Below, piece by piece: positions 43,116 through 56,700 of a stretch of 64,000 nt of DNA. The position numbers and the translations under genes are program-made. The notes below the pieces were generated by a model. That model saw nothing but the letters and a program-made list of their open reading frames with translations. It had not been told where the DNA came from and did not search any database. Source of the DNA: Pycnopodia helianthoides. Taxonomy: Eukaryota > Echinodermata > Asteroidea > Forcipulatida > Asteriidae. Each line of letters opens with the position of its first letter. Positions within the stretch are counted from its first letter, which is position 1. The DNA lies in assembly GCA_032158295.1 (NCBI GenBank), contig CM063254.1, positions 2,271,538 to 2,335,537 on the forward strand, read 5' to 3'.

Positions 43116-44629
43116 ACAATTTTTACTGTTTCCTATTCAAGAAAAAATGGCTGAGCCCAGTAACTGTTTTTTCCTTTTTCTTTGACACTAGTTCAGAAAG
43201 GAGAAAATCAGCTGATAAGTTGCATGCCTACAGTAGTAGCAGTTGTTTCTTAACTGTTGACAATGGTTTATAAAAAACAGAAAATGCATCTATGTTTGAA
43301 CTTCTCCCTTTATGATATTTGGAAAGAGATAAATAGTGCACTGCACTGTTTGTTCAGGTGCAAACAATTACCCCAAACCAATCAGTACCCTCGTATAATA
43401 ATGTGTCCATTATCCCAAAATTACCAACACAGTTCTCTAGGGAAAAATGTTTTTTAGTGTAAAGAATTTTACTGCACAGTCTACTGTATAAACTGCATAT
43501 AAAACATCCGGAATATGCCATCGCTCATTAGTATATTCATTTTTTGATTAATTTATTTTCTTGCATCTTTCCCATCACATCATTTATAAATGAGGTTACA
43601 AAACTAGGATATAAGTTGAAATTTTCACACAATTTCCCTCTAATTTGCTTCATTGGATCGCTTAAAATCACTTTTTAGCCCCTTTTGCCACTTTTTTGAC
43701 TAAATTTGTCTTATATCATGAATGGGGAATGGGATACTTGACTTCTCAGAAAAACCATGGGTTTTGTCAAGACAAGAAACGTGACTTCCAAGGACTCTGG
43801 CCATGATCATGGTGTGAGTGTAGATACTAGAACTCCCACTTCTCTCACTGGCTATCTATGGCCAGCGGTGCAAACAGTCATGAGTACCACTCAAAATGCC
43901 CATCTGGTTGAATATATTTCGTTATAGCATACAGCTGTTTCATGAACATTTTTTTTTTCAGCTCAAAAAGGGAAGACACAGAATTCTTTACAGGTGGAAA
44001 AAGTAACACAACCTTTACGTCACGCGCTCCTGATATGCGTAGTGAAACAATAAACTTATGGGCCGCTTGTTACCCCATCGAGACGAGTTTGGAACCAACA
44101 AGAAAACAAAACTCTTAGCTGTAAAAAAAGTAGACAGTCTGGTTGCTGATTAGTGAAAACACACAATGTAAATAATCAACATCTTGATATTAAAGACTGA
44201 AATGTAAAACAGAATTGAAATAATCAAAAACTGGGTTGAAACCAACAATTTGGTTTTGTGGGACACTGCAAACAATATTTTAGTAAAGCTATTGGCGTAT
44301 CAGGTTTGAATGGTCTAGTAAAATGCCTTTTCCAGTCACAAGTGAAAGCTCAATTAAAATTCCATATTCTAAATCTTGTGCTACTTTGTCATAATATGGG
44401 TCATGGCAAGCTTTTGCATCAAAACCCGCAACCCAACAAAGACTGGTAACCTTGAGCCATACATCTCATCCGGAATTGTGTTGATGTTTGTCCTAAACTA
44501 CTGAAGCTTGCCCTGTGAACCATGTGACATAGCAACACTGGATTTAGTCTGAGGAATTGAGCATTCTTATGTGACTGAACAAGGCAGTGTACCAGACATC
44601 ATTCAAATCTGACTCTCAGTAGACCTAAG

Positions 44630-44750
44630 TACTGATGATAAACACGCTGTGTTTACATGTGCGCTTTCCTATGGAGCTTTGAGTCTGTAGTCCAGACCTG
44701 AATCCCTTCAGAAAGCGCACTCATGTCAACAAATTGTAAATCATCAGTAC
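44630..44750. mobile_element. Foldback element, about 120 bp
   Basis: GTACTGATGAT and TTTACATGTGCGCTTTC at the left are inverted as GAAAGCGCACTCATGTCAAC and ATCATCAGTAC at the right. Confidence 0.65.
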
Positions 44751-45054
44751 ATTTGTCTATTGCTTATTTGGGCTATGTGTAGCAACTCTAAAATGTAAAT
44801 GTATGACAAGTCTCCTGATGATGACAAGAGACAAGAGAGATCAAACCAATAAGCCATTTTGAGATATGGTGGCCACAATACTAGGGCACTATAGGTTTGG
44901 GTAAATTTGTCTGTATACACCCAAATCACAGAGCAAGGAACAGATGCCCAAACAAAACAGTGTCCACGATCACTCAAAAAGGGTAACGGCTCTATTTAAG
45001 ACATCACTTCCTTTTAAAAGAGACTATTGTGTGAGAAACTTTAACAAATATCAA

Positions 45055-45142
45055 GTGATAAAGCACAAGGAAAACTGGCTGGGTAGATTATAAATATATG
45101 GGGTTGAACAAAGAATAATTGACTAGAGCGAGATTTGAAGAA
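45055..45142 (-). mobile_element. tRNA-derived SINE family A, tail and part of B box
   Basis: The minus strand reads CAAATCTCGCTCTAGTCAAT, then TTCTTTGTTCAACCCC, then ACCCAGCCAGTTTTCCTTG. The order matches the copies at 43003 and 57535, giving a composite picture of the family tail. Confidence 0.55.
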
Positions 45143-46284
45143 ACTTTTAACAGTTAATCAATATCCTTTTACACCATGCAAAGCCTTCAAAGCTAAATGT
45201 ATCATAAATTCAAATGCAATTTGGCCATTGAGTGTTTTTAATCAACCAAAACCACAATCCATAAAACAAGATTGTATAGTATTTTACATGACATTATTTA
45301 ATAGAAAGAAAATATATGTGCCTGACTCTTTGTAAATAATTGACACATTTTTTGAAAACACTTTGCACAACTGGCAGATGGACTCTTCATGTCTTCAGCC
45401 ACTTGAAAACAATAATTGCACAATTTATCTATTTCATGTTCAACGGAACATTACAATGTGGAGTGAAATTTAAACACATCCTACACCTCCAGATTACTCA
45501 GGTTCCAAAGTTCTAGAAGGCATGAATGTTCATATTTTTTAACGAAATGGGACAATTAATCGCCCTATTGTTCCGGTGTAACCAATGCGTCTCTCCATCA
45601 TGCATGTCTTTATATACACACCCGGTAAACTAACCAAACATCCATAACGAAATCAAAACAGGCCCACTTTGCAACGGGACACCGACGGAAAGCCGGGATT
45701 CACACTAGAAAAAAGCAGGCGAAACAAAATGTTGACACCTGAGGTGCTGAAAAAATTACAAGTCACTGACGCTGAAGGAAGAGGACAGACAGATCGTAAA
45801 TATGCCTCACGGGAAGAAATGGACACCAAGGTGTATATGCAGATACAGTAGTCTGATGTGCTGTTCAGGAAAGGATGCTGGCACAGACCGCGCCACTGCA
45901 ATGGATGAATAACCAACGAGACGCAACTATCTTTAAGAAACACACACATATTGCATGCATACCGACATTTACACGGTTATATGGCAGATTGGCTGTATAG
46001 GTATAATTTAGGATTTCCCCCGAACATTTTCAGCAAATAAGCGGCAAATTTAAACGTTGTGTTATTCTACTTTGTGCCAAATTGAAAACTCCTCGAAACA
46101 GCCAATCAATTTCACTTAATGTTTTAAAAAGCGATTGTTCTTTTGCATCAGGCGATTTAAAAACAATAACCATTTGCAATCCACTTGAACAGCCATTTTA
46201 ACTCTATTTGAACAGCAGAAATCTCTTGTTGTGCCTACTCTGCTAAATTGAATGCAGATCTCCCATGGCTAAAAAGAGCACCTT

Positions 46285-46463
46285 ATAGACCTTTATCATG
46301 GTGCGGCCATCTTGATTTTCTCTCACTCAACTCAATGTAACCAAACTGAGGCTGGAAGGAAAAATAGTCTGGTTTCTTTTTGTACAATGAATATTAGCAT
46401 CCATTACTATTACTGGATACAGGGAACATAACCAAGATGGTGGCAACATGATAAAGGTCTATT
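46285..46463. mobile_element. MITE, about 180 bp
   Basis: ATAGACCTTTATCATGGTGC plus GGCCATCTTG is inverted as CAAGATGGTGGCAACATGAT plus AAAGGTCTAT, 27-30 bp with few mismatches. TA dinucleotides flank both ends. Confidence 0.75.
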
Positions 46464-46869
46464 AGTTTAATTGAATAACATGCTACATAGACTTGCATGC
46501 CTTTCAGTGAAATTGAATTACGGTTTCAACTGAAAAGACAAAATCCCTTTAATTTGAATGCATGAAAGTGAAACAGGTCGCATCAAAACCTACACTTCAG
46601 TAGATTTTTAGAAGAGAACATTTTGTTCCAATATTGTAGTTTTCAATTAGCACACAATATAATTAACCTATCAAAATTGTAAAACAACTATACGGACTTG
46701 CATCCCAGAACAGCACCACAAAATAAATTGCAATTAGATTGAATTATTTATGGATTAAAACTTGTGAGTACTTATTATATAATAGGTCCTTTTAAAACTC
46801 ATTGATGGTTTTAACTTAATGTACCATATAGATATATCACTGTTTTATTACGAGTACACGTACATGTAT

Positions 46870-47008
46870 ATTTGTGAGTGTTGTCTGTAATATGTTGTGG
46901 TAGACAAAATTTAATTAATTTATATTCTTTAAGATGTTTTAATGTTGTACAGCGCCTTGGGGTTGGATCAGCAGGAGGCGCTCAATAAATCAATTATTAT
47001 TATGTTAT
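46870..47008 (+). mobile_element. Probable retroelement 3' end (CAGCGCCTTGG ... ATTATTATT)
   Basis: TACAGCGCCTTGGGGTTGGA, then GGAGGCGCTCAATAAATCAA and an ATTATTAT tail. The GCGCCTTG/GGCGCT pair followed by AATAAAT and ATT repeats is typical of LINE or SINE 3' ends. No coding part remains. Confidence 0.5.
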
Positions 47009-47289
47009 GTTATTTTGAATTTTGTGTCCACCCTTACACTGTTGTGTGATGAGCACAGCATACTCATTGCTTTCTAAGTCCTGCTGGAAAATAGCAAACC
47101 CCATGGGTGGGATTCAAACCCATAACCCATGCATTCTAGAGACTTCTCAGTTCTGAAAAGAACTGTCCTGCTTATTAAAACTACTACCTAGTATGAAGAT
47201 AGGAAATCGGCCTGGACTACTACTTTTGCTTAGTGGATTAAGGGGACTTCTCATTATTAACTACTCTGCCGCAGAGTGAGTCCTTTTGG

Positions 47290-47330
47290 TCTCAACGTTT
47301 CGACTAGCTTGCTCTAGTCATCATCTGAAG
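47290..47330 (-). repeat. Dispersed hairpin motif, family 2
   Basis: On the minus strand CTTCAGATGATGACTAGAGC leads into AAGCTAGTCGAAACGTTGAG. The stem GACTAG/CTAGTC is followed by GAAACGTTGAG. Copies at 48583-48622 and 63681-63722 share the box but have compensating stem changes. Confidence 0.6.
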
Positions 47331-47616
47331 ACTGAAGACATGTTAGTCTATTTATAAGGGTTCAGAGGTTTCAGTGTAGAGTCAGTCACTTCTCTGATTG
47401 GTTGAAAGGGGAACGGTGGTTGCCCATTGTGTGTGAGTGCCCTGTGTAGTGGGGCGTGTCAGTAGACTGTGGGATACCAGTAGAGTAGGGTTGTAGGATT
47501 GTGTGCCAAATGCTGCTGATGAAAGCTATTTTCATTTTGTTTTGTCTTCAGCCTTAATACCAATGTTGTTCACAAAATTAAATGAAAAGCATCACACTGA
47601 GTGTCAACGATTGCAA

Positions 47617-47773
47617 GGGCCCAATTTCATGTCAATGCTGACTGTTAGCAAAAAATTGTAGCATACAGAAGCAGAGCAATTCGCTTTTAATTTAAGCGTA
47701 TTTCACAGGTTAGCGGAAAATGATGACTCAAAGCGCAGAATTCCGTGGTAAACAGAGCCTTGAAATTGGGTCC
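47617..47773. mobile_element. Foldback element of the GGGCCCAATTTCAT family
   Basis: GGGCCCAATTTCATGTCAAT is mirrored by AGAGCCTTGAAATTGGGTCC, about 157 bp apart, with decayed interior pairing. Confidence 0.6.
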
Positions 47774-48582
47774 CTGTGAACTGAGCCGTATTAAAAGAGA
47801 TTCTTATCAACAACAAAAGATTCTTAAATATCCTCAAATACCCTAAGCAAATACAGGTTACCAACCACAAAACCATGTATAATACAACACTGGTGATTCA
47901 CTGGCTCCTAGCAACGTTCTGCTTAGAGGGAATGAGTTTGTCAAGTTATACACTCAAATTTCATTACTGTTCATGAAATTTCGCTCGTGATCCACGGACA
48001 GACTTTGCTTAAGAGCTCTTCACCTCCGTGTCCATGGTTATCATGCTTTGGAGAAGATACTTAACAAGATTTGATCGTTTATCCAGAGACGTAATGTAAT
48101 TACGCAAATCCACTTTGGTGCAATTAATTACCAGGGGGAGTAAAATCAAGTAAAAAGCCAAACATGTACCATTCAGGGTCGTTATGATCACAAATGCAGT
48201 CTGATGAATTGAAACAAAATATATGTTCAACTCTCTCCGTTGATGGAAAAGGTCCACATTGTCAGAATGAGGAACATATAATGTTTTAAAGAATATGATT
48301 AAACAAAACGAACCGTTAGAGCACTGCCATCCCTTTAAAGACAATCTAATCATGTACATGAAAAATGAGTGGGTTTATTGCAAAATTACATCACTGGTAA
48401 GTGCTTTTCTTTTTTTTTTTTGAAAATGTGAATTTGTGGGGTAATACTAGGATTTAATGTGAAATGTCATTCCAATGACCTGTTTACATTTGTCAGTCTG
48501 TGACTAGGAGAGGTTTGCAGTGACACCATGTTAAATCTCTTTTGAGTAGTGTTGGTTCTAAAAAAAGAACCGGTGGTTAACG

Positions 48583-48622
48583 ACTCAACGTTTCGATCAG
48601 TATGCTCTGATCGTCTTCAGTC
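48583..48622 (-). repeat. Dispersed hairpin motif, family 2
   Basis: The minus strand reads CTGAAGACGATCAGAGCATA then CTGATCGAAACGTTGAG, with stem GATCAG/CTGATC. The plus-strand flank (AAATCTCTTTTGAGTAGTGT, TTGGTTCTAAAAAAAGAACC) matches the flank of the 63681 copy. Confidence 0.6.
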
Positions 48623-50849
48623 CAGTGACTGTCAAGATTTCAAACTGCAGACAGATCTTTTTGTATAAAATCTCACACATTCAAACGATGGTCACCTGAC
48701 CATCGCTTCAAAATGATACAAAATTGCACTTTTCTTTCAAATGAATCAAAACCTTGCAAAAAAATTGACACTGGATGCTTGGGAATAATGTGTACATTCA
48801 GTCAAGTAAGTGATTTTGTAGTAACTTGCAGGTACATTTGTTTTCGTGTCCGCAAATGATGTAATCTACCTGTAAATAAAAGCCAATAGATTTAATCCAT
48901 GCTTCAAAGAGTTGTTAAATGTGCGATGTATCAAACTCGATGTTAAACTAGGACACAAGTAAAAAATATTTAAAAAAACTTTTTCCAGCATTATTTAGTT
49001 TGACTGCTAAGTTGCTCTCCAACTTTTCAGGTCTGATACTTCATGGAGCAACCAAGGCAATCGCCCCACACCCCTTGGCCTTTGGTGCCCCTAAAAATGT
49101 TCCCGTAGAAACTTAAATTTCCCTCCTTTTAGTAAAGGAAAACTGCCTTGCCCTTACTGCTGGTCCGATTTTTTGGCTGATTTAACCAAAAAATTTTGAT
49201 AAAAATTTTAAATAGCTATTTGTATAGATTCAAGCAGTGTTGTTGACTCGAGTCGGTGACTTGGACTCGAGTCGCCAATTTTATTGACTTTTGACTTGAC
49301 ATGACTTGAGGAAAAAATTACTAGTGACTTGACTTGGCTTGAGGGAAAATGACTTGAGAATTGACTTCAATTGAATAAATTTTGATTATACAACAATGCA
49401 ATTATTGTTTAAAATAAATGTGGCAAAATCAAGTATTTGGCGACGATCGATGCGGTTGCTGACGATCCTGATGTTTTCGAGTGCTCTAGTCATACACATG
49501 TACATTCATAAGGCCGAACCTTAAATCTGATGGATATGAAGACACGTGGGTCCACCTGCCTATGGACGTGACATGCACAGTGCATACGTGTACTTGTCTG
49601 CGCATAAAAAAAGTGTATTCTTTCATACAATCCGTTTAGGATTTGACACGAGCAAAACTGACTTGTGACTTGAGAAAAAAATGATTCAGTTACAACACTG
49701 GATTAAAGAAAGTTATATGCTTTCATTGAAGGTATTGTAAGACAAAATCTGCCAATGATAAGTGGCAGTTAGTTGAAAACTACAAATGAATTATTGCTGG
49801 GATCCTGACATTATCTCCATCCATCGGCCATGTACAAACAGTTTTGCATATATTTTGTGCATTGTCAATGGCACGTGCAAAAGTTTTTGTACGTTTTTTC
49901 ATTTTCAAAACGGCATCATTTGTCAAAACTCGTTCAGAGAGGAAAACAATCAAACAAATACATGTACAAACTCTTTTGGTGAAAGGTTACACTGACTATA
50001 GAAGTTCGAGGCCATATTTTGAAAACTGGTAGGGACCTTCTTCCACCAAGACTGAAAGAAAAAGAAGCCAATCATAGCAGACGAGGAGTGGGGGAAAAAG
50101 CAGCCATACATACACCCACCCCAAAACATACACAATCCCGTAGGATGAAACACAACTCATTGCTGCCTGTCACAACACAGTTCATCAAGACACCAGTTTC
50201 AACATCTGTCAGTACATGGCAAGCAAAACTACAAGACAGACATCATTCACCATGAATCCACATCAGGCCTTGCGCTTAAGCTTTTTGTGAAGTAGCCCAC
50301 CGGCTAGTAAACTGTGCATTTTACTTGCCCCCAGGAAGTTTTAGTAGCCCAGATTTTAAACAGGAATTGCCATAAATGTCATGTTCTGATGTGTTAATGT
50401 TAACAATCACAACCAGTTTAATGATCAATTAATGAAGTTAAATTCACACACTCAAAAACAATTAACACATTTTATACGTTAATTATTCAGATCTGAAAAG
50501 GAAGAAATTAGCATTTTGAACAAGTACGTGTAGGTTGCACAGTTTTTAGTAGCCCACAGGGCAAGTTGAGGAGTGGTACTTACTAGCCCATAGCATTTTT
50601 TACTAGACAATGTACGCCGGGCTAGTGTTAAGGGTGAGCCCTGCACATGTACCCCAACTGACAAGCCCCTATAAACACCACACACAGACCTGTGGTGTAA
50701 CCTGGGGGAGGGGCGGGGGGACAAGTAAGACGGGATGGGGAACATCCCCCCCCCAAAAAAAAAGGGGGGGGGAAGAGAAAAAAAGAAGAAGAAGATCTGA
50801 ACCCTTGATATTAAACATTTTTTTAGAATAAAACGTTTAAGGAGTTAGC

Positions 50850-50895
50850 AGATTCAAGTCCCGCTCTAGTAAAATTTTCTTACGTTCAACACAAA
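50850..50895 (+). mobile_element. tRNA-derived SINE family A, B-box and tail fragment
   Basis: GATTCAAGTCCCGCTCTAGT followed by AAAATTTTCTTACGTTCAAC corresponds to the B-box half and tail of the copy at 43003. The A-box half is missing. Confidence 0.6.
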
Positions 50896-52336
50896 TGTTT
50901 TTAAGACTATTTTTTTGATTTACACACAGACAACATATTTGTTTTTACCTCCATGTCAGATTGTCTTATAAAAAATAGTATATGGCGTAACAAGAGCGAT
51001 CTTATAAAATTAGTACATGTATATGGCGTAACAAGAACGCTGAAAAGAGACTAGTTGAAATGATCAAACGGCTCTTCTCACACAGCCAATACCTCTTCTA
51101 AAAACAGAATGTTACATCCTTGAAATCACCGGATGTTTGATATTGGGAACAAATTATAAATGAATGGTTGACATGTACTTTTTGTGGGATTACGATGTTA
51201 ACAGGAGTCAGAATGAAAATTCCTCAGAATAGGATAACATTTTCCCCAGGAATTGAAGCTCCCTGAATGTACAGATTGTTGCATTTTAGAGGTTAATATA
51301 CTCTAGCTACAAACTTTCAAAAAGAAATCTAGAGGTCTAGTGAGTCATAACAATGGGTGAGTTTTTTTATCTCTGTGATGGCAATTTCATCTCTTTTAAG
51401 AAAGTCTGAAGGTGCAGGCAGTTCAGTGAAAAATCCTGCAATCAGGAAAAAATCCTGAAAATCATAAGCCCAGTTTAATTTAATTTTGTTAATCAAACTT
51501 TGTGTACATTTAAATCGCCTTGGAGCATTTTTCTTTAATAAGAAACGATTGGATTTTTATTATTGTACCTGAAGGAACTACATGAAGATCAATAAAACTA
51601 GTTAAAAAAAAGCCATGAATAACTTTGATCTGTCTGTGCCCATCTTGATCTAGATTCACCACATCCATCTATCCTTCTCCTTCATGCAAAGGTGACAGAC
51701 TATTTTCAATCCAGTCTTGGCATGGTTTGGATACATTGATTTGTATGAAAGAAAAACAAAATGGCCGAAACCAGTCAGAGCAGAAATATAGATTTTTACT
51801 TTTAAAGCTGCCTGCAATCAACCTCGTCCCCACTGCTCGACACACCCTAGGGACGAGGTTGGCCTGCAATGTTCTGTGACTGTGACTCATTGGAACAATC
51901 AAACAAAGATTATGTATCTGATTGTAAAAAAAATACCACCAATATTATCAAAACTCAACAAATAACAATTATTTGTTATCCATAGATATATTTAATATGT
52001 TAATTTCTGATCACTTATAAAATCATCAAACTGATGTTTTTCGGTGGTGAATTGTTTGAATTTTCATTACCAACAGATAAATAACACATTCATGAGTTTA
52101 TTTAATAACAATTTGTTGTGGTTGTTTCTGCAGTTATTCTGTGGTGTTTGTTGAAAATCAAGTGACCTCATCAATAATCAAGAAAAGGGGATACAAGTAA
52201 ACAACCCTTTAATGTGTAACGTAATAACTTGTGTAATAGGATGAGTGAGGAGCCTACAGTAAGTATCCCTGCCAAGGGACCCTAAATCTCCCTCCAGAAA
52301 CGGTCGCATTACATTCAAATACCTACATAGGGATAG

Positions 52337-52582
52337 GTGATCCGAGAAGGCATGGCTTCTGCATTTATGTTCTCATCCGTTGCTATGGTAACTGGGCCCT
52401 TCATCCGCAATCGTATGAATTGTGGAGTCGACATCAATGCTCCAAAGAATCTCATTTATGACGGGTGGATGTCATCCGCCTCAGATGAAGTGTTTGTGAT
52501 AGACAAATTGAGTGCAGAGAATACAAAATGTTCTTATTGCATACACCAGAACCTTCCCAGGGAAAAAACCCCAAGGAGATGA
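52337..52582 (+). other. Open frame of 81 codons, not recognised
   Basis: The composition is less repetitive than its surroundings (contains MNCGVDINAPKNLIYDGW). No family motif, splice acceptor with good pyrimidine tract, or promoter is visible. It could be a lone exon, an old retrocopy or chance. No function is proposed. Confidence 0.15.
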
Positions 52583-53394
52583 CGAAGACTAGCTGAGATC
52601 AACAAGCTTGTTTGAAAGTAAACAATCCTTTGTATGTAAATGAAGCCCACTTGACTTTACAAGATGTTACATTGTTACTTGTTTTCAGACGTTTACCGTT
52701 TACAAAATTTCACATAAATATAGCTGGTTTGGAACTGAAGGTTTGGAAATGAAGCCTACTGAATTTACAGGATTTTACATTGTAGCGGTTTACAGACTAT
52801 CAGCAGTGTTTCACAAAAGTATCTGAAACAATGGCAAACTTTCCTAGCAATTTTGACACTTTCAAAAAAAATAAAAAATCCAGGGAGATTAATTAAAAAT
52901 ATCTTAACAAAAAACACACTTGGCCGGACTCTTTTCAGAGCCAATATCTCTGCTTGCTGCACCCCCAAAATGGAAATGTCTAGTTACGCCACTGAAAAGA
53001 TGTCACCTTTTCAATATAATTAATAAGCAATTAAGCAAGATTTGCAGCGTGGGGATACAATCTTGATGGTTTTGCGGCCACACCATAAAAATAGTCTCTC
53101 TTGAGTTGTAATGATTCTCGAAAGAGCCAGTGCACTGTAGTGCAACATTTCTGTACTGTTTAGATTAAAAGTGTTCCTTGTTTTTTTTCAAATAATCACC
53201 TACACTTTGCCATTTCTTTAAGAATTCTTTTGAATTATCACTTCTAAAAATATTCAATTTGAAAGTAAGCCATCAGGCATTATAATATATTTAAAAAAAA
53301 AAAAACTATTATAGCGCTTTATTACACCAGAGGGTGTCTTAAAGCGCTCATTAGTTTTTGTTTCTACTATGGAGCTATGTTAAAAAATGAAGAC

Positions 53395-53735
53395 CCATTT
53401 ATTTACATATTACCATGTAATTGTCTACAAGGTACTGTGGCATAATCTGCAGCCAACCATAACAGAAAACACCTGGGGAGAACCCCTTCTCTTAATGATC
53501 AGTTTACAGGGTTCTTTTTACGTAACACATGGGAGTTAGGCTTTACATTCCATCCGAAGGACAAAGCAATGATGGTTGATGTCTTGTTTAAGGACACAAA
53601 AGAAGACTTGGACCCCCACTCTCTGCTGATCAGAAACAGAGCTGACCAGGACTTGAACCCACACTCTCTGCTGATCAGAAACACCAGAGCCTGAGTCCAA
53701 CGCACTTGACCGCTCGGCCACAACACACCAATAAC
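53395..53735 (-). mobile_element. tRNA(Ser/Leu)-derived SINE, family B, with internal duplication
   Basis: On the minus strand, TGTTGTGGCCGAGCGGTCAA is an A-box-like head and GGGTTCAAGTCCTGGTC a B box. The block TTTCTGATCAGCAGAGAGTG occurs twice in a row (about 53 bp apart). The body GTAAAAAGAACCCTGTAAAC and AGATTATGCCACAGTACC matches the copy at 15590-15858. Confidence 0.7.
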
Positions 53736-56700
53736 TGTGCACTTCAAGCCTCCCCCAAAAAGGAACAATTAGCCAAGAAGAGAGTCAGGCACATGGCCAG
53801 AAATGTTTTGAGGGGTGTTGTCAAAATATTGAAGAGAAAAAGAGAACAATTTCTCATCTCTAAATTGGTAATATGACACTACCCCCATTCATTTGTAAAT
53901 GTGCCTCAAGTACTAGACCATAATTTTAATCATTTTTCCTTATCACATTCCGGCAGAGCCCAAATGCCCAGTAATGGACCATTTCGAAAAAAGTTCCCAT
54001 GCATTACAGTTCCAACCACTTGTCACAACACAATTTCCTTGAAAACACACTGAAGTAATTGAAGCCATAATTGCAAAAGTAAATCTGGTTTAACGACACC
54101 AAATTTTCTTTTGTTTACCCTTGAAAAGCAGCATATTTCCTCGAGAAAGCGAACAAACAGAAAGTGTCATCCATCATAAAACTCGCGCGATAGTGCCACT
54201 TTTGCATTTCGCCGGCAGTAAATTTACAGAGCTGAATGTCGCGGGCATAACAAAACCGACAGGTCTGAGTGATAAAAACCCACCCTTGTGCATTGTGCGC
54301 CGACTTATTAATAAAACCAATCCACTGTGTTTGCCGGATGCAATTAAGAAGGCGAATAAAAGAGAAAGAAACCTTCCATGTTATTTTTGTCTTTAGTGGT
54401 ATCCCATTACACACCATAATGATGAAAACAAGGGCAGGCATGGATTGCCACGATGGCTTCCATAAATAGATGCTGAATTGATTTTTTTCTTTCTCCTTAC
54501 GTTCTGGTAGGTCACTTCACTGATGTCACTTTAGCAAACTGGATCGAAATCAATGTTACAGCAATGCGTCCACATTTGAGGGAACTACGGGGGCAATTGA
54601 GTCAATTAACGTAATGGTATTAGAATACTGCACTGTGAAGCTTGCACTCTTTTTCCACCCATGGAAGAGTACAAAGATAGCAATAAAAAAAGGAACTACG
54701 CTTCAGCCCCTCTAGAAGGAGACAGAAAAAAGCAGAGGAAGGGAATGAAAAAACAGCTAGGTGCCAGTGCCTAATTGCTGGAAAGAAATATCTCCAGTCT
54801 TGCGGTGATGGATACATTTTTATTGAGTGAGGATTTAGCCAGACTGCCTATGACGTCAAATGCTGCTGTTGACAGTCCAGGAAAAAAAAGAAGAGAAAAA
54901 AAGGAGGGTGATAGTTTACAGAGTGTTTTGCGGGAGTATGTTTGATTTATCCACAAACAGTGTCAACCTGATTACGCTTCTGGATATGTGGGTGGAGGTT
55001 TTAAGGGATTTCGTATATTTGTTTATTGTGAAATGTTTAATACAAGCTCAGGGGGGTTGTTTCTCAAGTATTTTTGGTCAGGTTTTCTATCCAAGATTAA
55101 GGATTTGGTTGTTTTCCATTACAATCCAGAAAAGGAACATGAGTGGGTGTCGGAGAGCTCTCTATGTCCATCTGTTCAGCGTTCTAGCACCGCAAAAGGC
55201 TCACCACGTTATTTAGTTCGCATGCAACTAAACCACTTTTGATTTGAATTCTAGGCACATAAGTACAAAGCGATGATACACTGAACCAGATTCAGCGACA
55301 TTCTCTGTCAATGGCGAACCATTAGGATAGGATGGATCAAGGAAACATGGTTGAAGCAACAATAGAGCCGTACTGAATTCTGCGTTCATTTAAAATGCTC
55401 CTACTAAATCGGAAGAAGGAAGTCATACCTTCTTTACAAGCACGATCCAATTTCATGGCACTTCTTACCACAGCATTCTACATCGTCCCTCACTATTCTT
55501 CTTGTTTAGCGTCAGGTTTCGTGCTAGCTAAGTAAGCTGGGAATTCTTCGCTACTTACGAATGCCCACTTTCTAACCTGCAGGGAAAAAACTCATTGCTA
55601 CCCTATATGGAACATGCTATTGCTTCTCCAATAGTATTTAATGTGTATGGCTTTAATCCATTGTTCCACTGCACATGGCTATCTCTATTTAGGGACAATT
55701 CACAGAAATCAGTTTTGAATCATTTTGATCTTTTATCGAGTTTGTTTAAACTGAAGAACAAAGTAATGCCTCAAATGAAGTAGATATTTTAGATCAATGT
55801 TCTCCCAGTTCAGGAGTTTTCAATGGCTTTTCCTGGCTTCAGCATGCAACTTTATCGTTGAGGAAATTTTTGCCATCAGGCATCAGGTTGGCTATCGAAA
55901 CAAGGTTAACCGATATAGGCGGCACAGAAATAACAGACAATCTGGAAGAGGCTGCTGGGTATTTTCCCCCCTAAAAATGTGTTGTTTTTTCTCTTATTTT
56001 CGAGTATCAGTTACTTCACCCAACCACAATTTCAAAAAATATATGAAACAAATCTTTTTTTAAACATTGATTCTTCTGAATGGCGTTTTATAGACCTATG
56101 TTATGGCTATTTAGGAGAATGGCAAGACAGCCATTTTGGTTTGGGGAGACAATCCCAGGCTCAGGTAAAATGTTGAGTGAGCTCCATAAAGATGAAAATG
56201 CACTGTACAATGGTACGCATAACATGATGGATTTGTTTATATCTGTATCCATAGACTGTATACTGTACAAAGATGTCCCCAAAAAAAACAGGCATGTTCT
56301 TGAGAATGTATACGTCTGTATGTTTGCATTGTCTGTCAAATTTACAAAATCACTCCGACAAAAAGCTTTAAAATAAATCATTCCAGAAGCGTGTTAAAAC
56401 AACAACATTTTCCCAACCATGTCAAGTGACGAGTGCAGTTATTGACACCTTGTGTTGACATTGCTAAATTGTTTAATTTCTGTCCTCCATGCACAGGCGA
56501 GAGACTTTACTCTACACAGAGCCCCTAAGTGGGTTGATTTCCGTCACACTTGCATTCCGGTATCTCAACCATTTAATTAATATTGATCCTAAACTGATTC
56601 AGTCTTCGTCAAACGTTGGTTACACACCAACCACTTTATCAGCGCTGTGCCAAGCAATGCCATGGGCACGACAGCCGCCGCATAAATTTACAGCGAGTGG

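Noticed and set aside
47095..47150. Another tRNA-like SINE on the minus strand (GGGTTTGAATCCCACC)
   Set aside because: Only a B-box-like word is present; no A box or shared tail could be found, so it is not listed as a feature.
47290..47330. Intact hammerhead ribozyme
   Set aside because: The GAAAC side and a hairpin are present, but the canonical CTGANGA box cannot be placed correctly next to the stem in any copy. It is kept only as a hairpin family.
54121..54396. 91-codon plus frame
   Set aside because: No recognisable motif, and overlapping frames on both strands are equally long. Chance or an old repeat is more likely.
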